A DNA stretch of 64,000 nt from Aquila chrysaetos chrysaetos (Eukaryota > Chordata > Aves > Accipitriformes > Accipitridae): contig NC_044020.1 in NCBI RefSeq assembly GCF_900496995.4, forward strand, positions 11,612,001 to 11,676,000. The letters run 5' to 3'. Numbering within the stretch: the stretch's first letter is position 1; each line of letters opens with the position of its first letter. The notes under the pieces were generated by a model. It had not been told where the DNA came from. It worked only from the letters and a program-made list of their open reading frames with translations, and ran no database searches. The translations under genes were made by a program, and so were the position numbers. Shown here piece by piece: positions 38,401 through 50,400 of this stretch.

Positions 38401-41400
38401 AGCTGTGAATAAGCTCAGGATAAAGAGCAGTTACCTAGCTACACTTAGAAAACTGGAACTTTCTACAATGGGCCTTCTTAAGAAACTGTTTGGGTGGCTC
38501 TTGGGCTATAAAACACAATTACCCAGTTATTAAATACTTAATTGCTTTTTTTATCTGGAAAGTGGGTATCTCTTTTGTGGTAGAAATATTTTTATCATTA
38601 AATACCTGTCCTCTTTTACAAAAAAGAAACTGAAGTTTTCAGTTGGGGTAGTTTACTGATGCTAAGTCTCAATATTTGCAGTGCATACACTAAAAAACAG
38701 TATGTGTCTTCATACACCAAATGTTTTCAAAAAGTCGAACTGCAGACTGAAACTATATGTAGTGTTTGAATTTAAAAGTAAATGTTGCTTAGTGCATTCT
38801 TTTTTTTACAGCTTCAAAAGAACAGAAACTGCCAAGTCAGAGTGATTTTCTTCAACAGCCCCTTCAAGTAAGTTGCTTAGGGATGCCCTGAAGAGGCAGA
38901 GCTGTAGCCAAGGAATGATATATAGATTATTCACTAGGATAGACTTAGTACTTTTCATTGTTCTTATTGTCAGTAGTTTTGTAACAAATTTCCTGTAACT
39001 TAGTAGCTTGCAGGTCGAAGATCACTCCAATGCTGACAAAGTTGGATGCTCTTCTGCTTGAAAAGCAGCAACAAATGTTTGAAATTTCTTGAAGTAAAAA
39101 GTATGTTGAAGACATGCTGAGATAGTTTGAATATTTAACCCATAGATTCAAATCATAGCTAATAACTGTGTGCAGAGGAATGTGCTGCTTTTTTCTTAGT
39201 GCATGTCTTCGTCTGAGATTCTGGCTTATGCCAAAGATACAGTGTCTCAAGCTTTGGCAGCCATGGTTAAGCGAACCTTAAATTCACTTACTGTGCTTGC
39301 ATGTCTTGCTACTTTGGCTTTTAAATAGGTTTCCTTGCCACTAATGAGAATTCCTAAGAAACTTAAGCTAACTGTTCAAAGCACTTCAGCTCCTGCCTCA
39401 TTCTGAGGCTTACTTGGAAATGCCCACAGTGTGAGTTTCAGTGAAACCAAACACTTAAGAGAAAACTGAGATAAGGTTTTGAAATCTCTTTTTGCAAGGC
39501 TGCTGCTTCATCCATGACACTGCATGGTTCAAATACTTCCCTAGCATCTGCTGATCAGACTCTTTCTGGCTCTGAAGCTGAAGACTTGGTGACACCACAG
39601 ACACAACAGGTAATATACCCTGGACTTCATTGGCATTCAAAGATCTGTGTGATAACTAGCCCTAACAGAAAGCTGTGGTGGGGCCTCTCCTTAATAACTA
39701 TACTTGAACAACATACAGGGACAGAATGCAAGTGACAGCAATAGTATAGCCTACATTCTTGAATATACAAAGGTGGTTGGAAGAGTCTTCCTAATACAAA
39801 GTGCAAAGTGGCCAGTCTGCCTCTTGAAATGGGAAGGGTGTGGGGTGAAGAATGCAGGCTAGAAAGTGTGGTGCATATTCTTGTGGGAACATATAAGCAG
39901 CATAAATATTTGCTTTGGTTACAGTGTAGAATACTCCCTCTAATGACAACATAGAGGATGCATAAATTGGGATGGATATTGTCATGAAATAGCAAACTTC
40001 TATGTAAGCTGAAGACTGAGATGTGTTCTCTCAAGCACTGACTGAAGAAGTACTAGGGAACTGTCTTTCTGATGTTCAGCCAAGACATCAAACTTTGCTT
40101 TCTTAACTGTGTTTATGTGCAGTTAAATCTTCAACTAGCATTCAAATATTGTTTAGAGCTGAAAATAGTGTTTCAACTTATGCAGATCATGGTCTTAGAC
40201 TTCTTGCAGAGTATATTGCTGTGTTCAGAAACACAGCTGGCTCTTTCCTGTTGGAGTCTCTAATACAGTGTATGTAGCTTATAATGGGGAAATGTTCATG
40301 CTTTTTAAATGTGTTTTGCTGATGTACATGCTATTATCAGTATACTGTGCATGTAGCATTTACTCTATTCCTTAATATACTATAGAGTTGAATATAACAG
40401 CCTTGACAGGGATATTCTAGTCTTGCTGCCTCTTGAATCAGCAGTTTTGGCCTGGTTCTTGACACCTTCTCTCACTTCTGCAGTGTCATAAGACTTCTTG
40501 TGCTGACAAGGATTCAATACTTTTGCTGTTTAATATGCATCCAGAAGACTTGTGCTGTGCTATAACATAGAACATCTGATTTAGTAGAGTGTTCTGAGTT
40601 TTTTGCTAACTTATTGTTTGGAATTAGGGTTGCTCATGCCCTGCATATCTCTAGTCCCTTAGGCTTGAAGTGTGGTGTCTTTCTTTTCCAGTCCTGCTTC
40701 TCATGGAAACCAGTAGATAAGCTTTGTTTGGTCCCAGCACAGCCAGGGAATACACTCCATGGTGACAGTGCACTCTCCTGGTATGCAAGTGCATACCAGT
40801 TCTGTCTGATGCACCTGGGATGGTATACATGGCGAGAATGGGACTGGTAGTCTTTAGCCCTAGGGTATGTATCCAAGTATAAGCAATTCTTAAACTTAGC
40901 ATTACAAGTGTGAGCTAACTATAGAATATGCAAGTTTTGCAAAAGCAAACCAAAGTTTGGCTCTTGTTTGACACAGCTTACCAGAAGCTTAGCATCAGAC
41001 ATGCTTTTGCATTTAATTCAATGAGACAGGTGTGTCAGACTTCACTGTGAATAACTGCTTGAAGCAATATACAGTTCTTAAAATTATCTGACTTTGCAGG
41101 GCTAGTTGTACAACCTGTTGTGTAAGAAGGGTAATCTAAGTCTGAATCTCTAAAGCTAATTACTTGAAGCTTTTGGTTAAGATGATTTAGTACATTTACT
41201 TTGGACTTAATGTTTGTCATGGTCTTTCAAAATCTACTTGTTTCAACTTTTGCACTGGTATTTCATAGCTCTATCAGAACTTTGTGCTTTCTGCAATACT
41301 TCTTGTAATAGCAGGTACATGTATGCCTTCTTCTAGGCATCAGCATCACTTTCTCAAGAGACTGAAAAATATACTTCCCAGCCACTGTATCAGACAAGTT

Positions 41401-44400
41401 CACGTATTTCTGAGCCACTGATACCTAAAAAGATTGAAATTGCCCAGGTGAGCTATCACAATACAGGTAAGGTAAATTGGTTGCTGAAATGTGTCTAGAG
41501 CCTTACATTCCTTTTTTACTTCTGATTCCTATAAATATTGGTATTCTAAATCAACACTTCATTTTGCCATCTGCACAGATGAGACTTAATGCTGGTTAAT
41601 ACTTTGTCTGGACAACTCAGCATTGTTTCTAATCTGAAACAATTGACTGGGAGGGGAAAAAATAAAATCCCCTAAACTTTCTGAGTTCCTTTGGAAAAGA
41701 GAAGTCCCTTTTTAATATCAGCTAAAGAATCATCTTGCAATAAATGGAACAGAAGGCATTCTGTTTCCTTAGTGGTAGGAAAAAATACCTAATGTCTCTT
41801 TATTGTCAAATTATTACAATGAGTGGTATGTATAGTAGCTCATAGGCACATTTCACTTAATCAGCAGAGACTGCAATAGAAGTACTGTTTGCTGAGGATG
41901 CACAGCAAGATTTGAAATTGTAAGCAAAAGCTATTTTGTAGCTCTACTATGTCCAAATGTCATCCTGTAGAAACTGCTGACTTCTGTCAGTCTAGGCTTT
42001 AGAACAAATTAACTGCTTCTGTTACTGCCTGATAACTATCAAGTGACCTTTCATTACATTTGTTCTTCCCTCAGGCAACTATTCCCCTCCCAAGTGAGCC
42101 ACAGTCACCATTGCCTACTTCAAGCACCTCCATGTCGCCAGTACCACCAGCGCAAAGCTTTCAGTCTCCTCCAGCAAGCAGCAGTTCTGTCACAATAACA
42201 GCAGCTCCCTTTCAGGCTATGCAGACTGTAAGTATGCAACTTGAGGCCACAGAAGAATAATTGACAATTATGCTAATAACTTAGTCCTGATACTGGGGAA
42301 CTGGCTCCTTTTGATATAGTACAGAACTTGATAGGTCATTTGATGTTTTAATGTTAAAAACCTAGATTGGAACTCTGCTTCTCCAATGCCTTCAGAACTT
42401 AAACCAGGTCATCTAAGAACAGAGATCCTGGTTTTGCTCTGTATGGTCCCAAAATCTAATACTGGGATATCTTAGTAGCCTCAAGGAACTAAGAGGGAGA
42501 AGTCAGACCTGAAACAAACAGGTTTATAGCTTTGCCCCCAAGGCAAAGTTGGCTGTACTTAAACTGTTTTTATGCATAGGTCTCAAATAATAAAGGCTGC
42601 AGAGAAGAGAGGGAATCCTGAAGTACATAGTTGTTAGGACTAAAAGCTTTCTGAGGCCTGAACCTGTCTTGCTACTTTTTAAACTGTTTGCTTTAGTTGG
42701 GTAAAACTCATTCCATTGGAATTGTGGAAAATGTGTCCTTGATAAAGACTGGTGTAGCTCATTATCCTGTCTTGCTAACAAGTAGTCAAAATAGATGTCT
42801 AGGGAGTAGTCCACACAGACTATGAGCGGTGTTTCTTGCAAATAGATACTATTTTTTTCAGGCCATACATCATTAGTAATGTTGGAGAACATTAGTGAAC
42901 ACTGCTACTGTGTGGTAATCTGCAGTGCAAGCCTAGAGGGACTCAGAGAAAGGGTATCCATTTAGTTGTTAAATGTTCCCTTCCTTGTACTTGGTCTTAT
43001 TTAGTCCTCTACCTTCTTCAGCAGATGCTAGAAACCTTCATTTAATGTTCTTGCTCAAAAGCAAGCTTAGAAAGATGTCACTGAGATTCTCCAAAGGCAT
43101 TCTCCATCTCAACAAATGTACCAGTGCAGTTCCAGAACTTGCTGGACAATCTGCATCTTGCAGTATTGAGACATATGTAGTAGGATTTAGTGGAAGAAGG
43201 TAGCTAATAACCTTTCAAAGCACAGGAATTAATGAGTAAAACAACTATGACATCCTGGTGTGGTCTGCAGTAAATCACTACCATGACTTTTTCTCCTTGG
43301 TTTTCTGTATTTGTAGAAGATGTTCAAGTAGAACCTTCTGCAGAGGTACAGAATTTTGATATAGATTATAAATAGGGTTAGTGGTGGTAGGGAGGTGATT
43401 CTTTCTAAGCTGGATCTATTTAAATTATGCTAAGCGGCTAGGTGGTGATTTTTCATGACAGTGGAGAAATAGTAGCATGCTATGATCAAGGAATTGAGAG
43501 TCTGGGGATCCAGTCTGTAAGATAAGCATCTGTTATGATATAATATGGAGTCTTGGTCTGTCATTCTGATTATATCTGAACCTAGTGTCTGTGTTCAGAG
43601 TGCTTTTGATCATAATGGTACTACTGAAAGTTCACTTGAATTAATGCTGTGGTGTTTTCAGAGATGTTAAATGTTCAAGATTTCTCTTGAGATTTTTGGG
43701 TTAAATTGGCAAACATCTGTCACTAAATCGCTAGGATGTTAATACCTCGTATAGTGGTAGCAGTCTAACTTTGCAGTGCAGGGTTTTCTTCTTCCCTACA
43801 TTGCTTAGATTCTCATTGCTGCCAGGAAAACATAGCCATTGGATTTCAGTAGGTAGCCAGAGGTCAGATGGTTCCTTGCCAAATAGTGGTAGTACAGTGA
43901 CAGTAATGGAAGCATCTGATTACATGTCCTCAGATGTCTGAACATCCTATTGCTGCCATTGTGCTTATGGAAGCTTAAAGGCAGATCCTACCTGTAGCCC
44001 TAGTCCTTTATTAGAATTCCACCTGTAGCCCTCACTGTAGGAAAAAGTAGACCACTTGCTACAAATAATTCCAGGATGAGTTGTGCCTGACTGCACAGCA
44101 TCCTCAAATTTCTTAGAGGATTACTTTGATCACTTCATCTGGTAAAGTAAAAAAAAAAAACCACAAACAAACTCCCCCTCCAATAAACAAACCCAGAATT
44201 TGTGTTATTTTATAATGGTTCAAAATTTATATTCAACACTTCAGTATCATGAGGGGTTTCTGTGCTGGCTCCCTTTTAGAGGCAGTATTTGGTTTCTTGA
44301 CCCTGGAAGAAGTGTTCATTTCCTATTTTAATTATAGAGGCTTCTGCAAATGACAAGAATTGTCAAGCTGTGAAGCTGTTCCTTGCATCCAGCTGTAGTT

Positions 44401-47400
44401 TTGCCCTGGACTGCCTTCAGACAGTTTATAGTCTTGGAAAATGGTTAGATACACCTCTAGACTCACTACCAGTACTGCTGACAGCTCTTTATGTGAAATT
44501 TAGATCCTTTTACTCAAAATAGACTTCTTTCCTATTTGATCTTGACAGCATCAATTCTGGTAATTTTGGGTTATTGGCTATAAAGCAATACAGTCACTGA
44601 GTGACTGAACTCTCGTTGATTAGATTTAACTAACAGTATTATCTGCATGCCACTCTAGTGCTGGGGCTATAACATTAAAATTTGAATTACAAGATTTACT
44701 TAGGCTACATGTTTACTCTGAGGTAACTTAAAACAGGTAGGAAAGTTGAGGTTCAATTTACCAAAGGGGTGAAGGCTGCTTAATATGGTATTTGAATGGA
44801 TAGTAGCATTGCTTCAGGTTCCAAGACCCAAATTCTTCCCACATGTGAATATCTCATCTCAGTATAGGCTGTCTCAGCTTCAGGTCAAAAGCTGTAGGAC
44901 AGGTAGTCAGTGAATTTAACAGTGGATTTCCCATAGAAGGAAAATAGCTTATTGTATGGTATCTGTTCTGTTGATCAAATATGGTAGCTATGGTCAATCA
45001 AGCTATGTTTCTTGGGTAGTAGCTACACAAACAGGAGTAAGTTCTGTAAGCTTACTGAGAGGGAAAAGGATGGGTTGAAGTACAGTGCTTTTGATTATTT
45101 CTAAGAAACAGTTGGTGTTCTAGAAACTGATGTAGGTGTATGGATTTAAGCCATGGCATAGCAGGGTGGTGGCATTAGGCAGAGACTTAAGCTGGTAGTG
45201 TTAAGCACTTGTTTTGAAATGTTGTAGGTATTTAAAGTGAATGCACCACTGCCTCCACGTAAAGACCAGGAAACTAAAGAGGATTCTTCATATTCAGCAG
45301 GATATAACCAGAGTTTCTCTACAGCAAGTACACAGACTCCTCCTCAATGCCAGTTGCAATCTTCTCATGTTGCAGAACAAACCTCTATTTCACAAGAATC
45401 TCTGTCTTCGGGTGAGAACTGTACTTCTATCTGTATTTCAAGTAGTCTTTAAAGATCTTCAGGTTATAGTAGTGTTTTAATTCATTACCATGTGCTGTGA
45501 GTTAGGTAAAATTCATAAACACTGTTATTTAGCACCTGTTAACATTAGGGCTACATCAACCCTAACCTAGTTGATGGTATGGTATGTAAACAATTTCAAA
45601 ACTGCTAGCAGGATGAAAGGCTGCTTCAAATTAGTTTCTGTACTAGTTGCATGGACAGTGTCACATGCCTGAATTTCCCAGTAGGTGGGAAATTCAAGTA
45701 TGCAGTGATACTTGCTGGTCAAACAATTGTTTCCTTGGAATTGAAGCAATGATGAAATACTCTAATTTCGAACCATTCACTTGGTCTCTGGTAGTAAGCA
45801 CTAGTGCTGGGAGTTGCTGAATGCTAAATAAGAAAGCTGGGATAAGTTTTCAGTCTGACCTGAGGAATACTAAACCTCTGGTAAGTGGGGTCTTGAGCTG
45901 CCTTAACACAAAACTGACCTGCTTGATATTCAGATTCTGTACCAGGTGAATTTATATAGCTGACACTAAATATGAAATGAAACTAGCCCCTAAATATGCC
46001 TGAAACTGGTTCCAGGATGAAAGGAAGCTGACAACTAGGGATCTGGACTTATAACACTATCTAATCAAGTGACTCAAGGTCATTTAAAACTACTGTTTTT
46101 CTGCCAGAGGAATCTTCCTAGGAATTACACTATAAATAAACTGATACTCTGTAAAGTCAGTGAGACATATGAAGATTAAAATCCCCAAAGAACAATATAA
46201 GTATAGCTGTCAGGCAAGCATGTTTAGCCTGAATGCTCCTCATCACTGAGACTACAGGTGATCAGCCTTCTATACAGTTTTTTGATGGAACATCATGATT
46301 TTTTGATTAATTTTGTGCAGTGGCCCTGCACAGACTTCAGAAAGGGGTTTAGACTCACTCTGGATCAGTTTTAAGCTTTTTGGATGGATACAAAGCATGG
46401 TCCTGTGGAAACACATTCATGGTTGCAAGGTCTGTATTTAAAGCTAACTATTCAATGACCCTGTGAGTGAAAAGCATTCTTGAACACCTGTTGCTTGGGG
46501 TTGAACTGCCTAATAACATGTAGTAGGAATGTCTGTTGAAGAGACTGAACCCAAAGATCTAGCTTTCCACAGTTGTCTTATTGCTATCTAAATAAGACTG
46601 AGTTTGTCTCATTTTGAAGGATGTCAACACTGAGGTGACTTAGTTTATCAGATAGACCACTGAGGTCTGGCTAGTAGAACAGTGTTGGTTCTAAGTGAAA
46701 ATTCTTAGTTGGGTGTTACTTGATTTTTATTCTGGCTTGGTTATTTTCATGATGCTGCTAGCAAGCTTGTTCTGACCTATGCAACTGAATCTTGTTGAAT
46801 GCGTTAGAGGCTTACACTGGCAGCCTGGGCTGTCTACAGTGTACTTTAACAAGCATTACACTCTACAGAACAAAGGGGAGGATCCCCACTTGAAGTAATG
46901 AAGGGGCAGAAGAACAGGATATTTGGAGCAGCTTAATCAGTCTCTGAACTTCCTAATGCTGCCCTTGCTTCTAGGTGTGGTAACTTATTACACTTATAAA
47001 AGCTTTGAATTCATTTGTGCCTTCTGTTTTAAGCAGTGAATTATCAACCTGATGGAGCTGTTCCTGTTAGCAATGGTAGCCTTGCCTTTTATCCAGCACA
47101 GACTAATGTTATTCCCAGACCCCCTCAGCCTTACCTTAACAGTCGTGGGTCTGTCAGAGGATCTGCTAGAGGTGGAAGGTCACTGGCTAATTCATATCGT
47201 TCCCCTGGTGGATACAAAGGTATGTCTGTATTTACTACCACCTTAAAAAAACAAGTCTAATGTAGTAACACTACAACATGATTTAACACAACATGGTATT
47301 AAGCTTGGGTTCTATATGTGAAACTTCTTAAAACAGGACTTTAAGAGCAATGTGCAGAGAATGGGGGTCCTCCATAGAATTTAAACAAGTTCATTCTGAC

Positions 47401-50400
47401 TTTTATTTGTAGTCCTTGTACTTTGGGTATCAGGTGAACTGGCAGAGCAATTTTGTAGCCTTTTGAATTGTGAAAGTAGAAACTTACACTAATAGGTTAT
47501 TAAATTATTTAATTGTATAGACTTTTCTGCTTGCTATTTCATTTACCATTCTGAACTTTTTACCCCCTTTATTTCTCTTGGCATCTGTCTTGCTAATGTT
47601 CTGGGCAGGTATTTTCTCTTCAGATGCCACTTGCAGTATTTGCCCAAAACAAGATACTCTTTGCTTAGCACTGCTGGCTTTAGTATTACCAGCAGAAATG
47701 GGGGTGGGGGTGGAGTTCCTGGTAGGAGAGCCCTTCTGGATTAACAAACTGAAGAGTTCTAAGAGGGGGATTGTTTGGTCTCTGCAAATCAGTTGCTATC
47801 CTGCTGCTAGCTGAAGTACTATAGAAAGTTTCAGCTGACTTTAAGCAGATACCAACTTAAGGTTGTTGGAAACTGTGATCTATTCCATTTTGAAGTGAAA
47901 GGGCACTTAGTCTGTGATATTTGTTTCGGTTATTGGGCTGAGATGGCTCAATGCCTTGTAGGAACACATACCAGACAGTGAATTATATAGTTCTAACTTA
48001 ACAGCAGTTAAGGGTTTGGTAGTGTCTGGTACTAAATTGCTTGCAGCTCCTCTTTGGTAGTTAGTCTAATAGCTAAAGAGGCTAAATATTATAGTAACAT
48101 CTAAATGTGTAACAGTAATAGCTAAGCATTTGTAATAGCAAAAGAAAGTATTTATTAATTCTATGTTAAATCCTGTCTCTGGAACCAGCAAGTTTTTCAG
48201 CTGTTCTGTGAAGTCCCATTAGTATCAAACAGGCAATTGTTAAGGTCTGATGTTAATAGTTTTAAACATGTAGTTTTGACACATCCATAGTGAGTAGTTC
48301 TGAGTAGCTAATAAAATGCATTCTTTATAGGAGTAGTGAGAGTCTGCTCCAAATTCTGAATGAAAGAATAGATGTGTAATTGTGTAACTTAATACATGTG
48401 ATAAGTGCCAAAAGGGAGGTCTACTTGTATTCTGGACTTGTACTGTAAACCAAACAATGAATGATATTGAATAATGAACTTTATTTGAACAGGTTTTGAT
48501 GCTTACAGAGGCTCACCTTCAATAACTAATGGCAACTATGGCCAGCTGCAGTTCCCTGGTAGAGATTATGCTGGAATGCCATATTCTCAGAGGGTAAGTA
48601 TTGACTTTTACTTCCAGTAGCCTTTTGAGCACTGTACAGGAGCCAAGTCTTCTACTACTGTAGCTTTTCATTATCTTAACGGGTGAACTATTTCTTACAA
48701 GCTAGAGGCTAGTTTTGTTTCCTAGACAGAACTTTTTTTGGAACAGTAGACAGCAGGTTGAAATAGGAAGTCAGTTCAGACAGATAACATCTCTGGATGA
48801 CAGGTTGATTTTAGTCTGAAGGGAATCTCTGAAATGCAAACAGATGGCCAATAAGGTGTGGTATAATGAGTCTATTTTACTATGGATTTTAAAGTTGGTA
48901 CTCAATGCCTCTCTAGTATGAAATAATTAACTCCTAAATGGGCTGACTGAGGATGCAGTTAGCCAAAAAAAAAAAAAAAAATCAAAAAACCAGTGTGTAA
49001 GAAAGCAAAGGTTCCTGCTGGGATGAGGGTCTTCAGCTTTGAAATGAAATACATTCTTCTGTACAGACTTGTGGACTTCTAACAGAACTGAGATTTAAGA
49101 TATTGCTCAATGGACTGAACTGAGTGTATAGTTCAGAAGCTAACTTGCTAGAACCAGCATTGAAATAGCTCTTTAATTTCATACAAGCTATTGTAAATTT
49201 TCCATAAATAAGGCTGTTTATCCTAATTCTGAACTCCACCATTGTCTATTCTAGAGCTTGAATTAATTGTGCAATGAAAAATTACTATTTGTTAGCCCCA
49301 CTTGTTTTCAGATTTTATAGCCATCTTCCTAATACTTCTGTTGTCTTTTTAGGATGTTAATTACCAGCAGTGCTATAAACGAGGTGGGATAACTAGTGGT
49401 CCTCGAGCAAATTCAAGAGGTAAGGCTAACATCAGGTTCCCAGTGGCACATATATGGGCTTGGCTGTAGCAGATGAAGTGGAGTGTTATTGTGAATAGTG
49501 AGAAAAACAGTGTACTATCACTGATTAAACAGATCAAGCCTAGTATAAATTAACCAAGCTAGATGGAAGCTTAAGTACTGTTCTTAGCATTGTGTAGCAG
49601 CAGATTTAATTTCACTATTCTCAATTTGATGTCTTAATGTGTCAAAGTTCTGACCCAATGGTACCTTACTGAACTTTCTTCACAAATAAACTGACTAGGA
49701 AAACACACACAGGGTGGTTCCAATGTTGCATGTGGCTTCTCCCCTTAATTGTGTGGTCTCCCCCGATTCTGGGTAAGCTATCAGATTCCAGAAACTTTGT
49801 ATGATAAACTATTTCTCATAGAAAGAGTTGGTTGGAAATACAGCTTTACTCTGTACTTCTATGCTGGAGTACAAAACCTAAAGAAATACATAAGACTAGC
49901 TGTTTGAATCTAAGCATGAATAGCATATATTTTGAGAAGTTGTGAACAAGATGATTTAATCCTACTGTATGTGCTGGAAAAAGCTGTACTTAGTGCTATA
50001 GGTGAAAAGTGAGATAATTAGTAACTGTAGATGGCTACTTTGAAGAATAAAGTGAAATTATGGCATATCATGGGAACTTTTAGGATAAAGCAGGCCCTCT
50101 CTGTCTGAGGGAGGACTCATAGAATATACTTCAGAATAGAATTAAAAGAAATATGAGATTGTGGTGAGTTAACAGTTGAGAGATGTAATCATTAGCATTA
50201 AGACATCATAGTAACTTTACTTAGTTTATTGAATATCTCAAGGTGTTCCTTTCCAGTGGAAATAACAATGGTTTGCAACTTGAGTGTGACTGCTTTAAAT
50301 TTCTTGGATCTATCTATTAATGTTTTCTAGACCCTTTTAACTTGGATACTTGAAAAGATAAAAGCTTCATTTTGGGGAGTGGGGTGCAGAACATTTAAAA

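Noticed and set aside
43317..43345. 29-nt segment with splice-like edges in CAPRIN2 intron 15
   Set aside because: One frame reads EDVQVEPSAE, but the phase required by exon 15 gives an early stop and the length is not a multiple of three. At most it could be a poison exon; there is no evidence for use.
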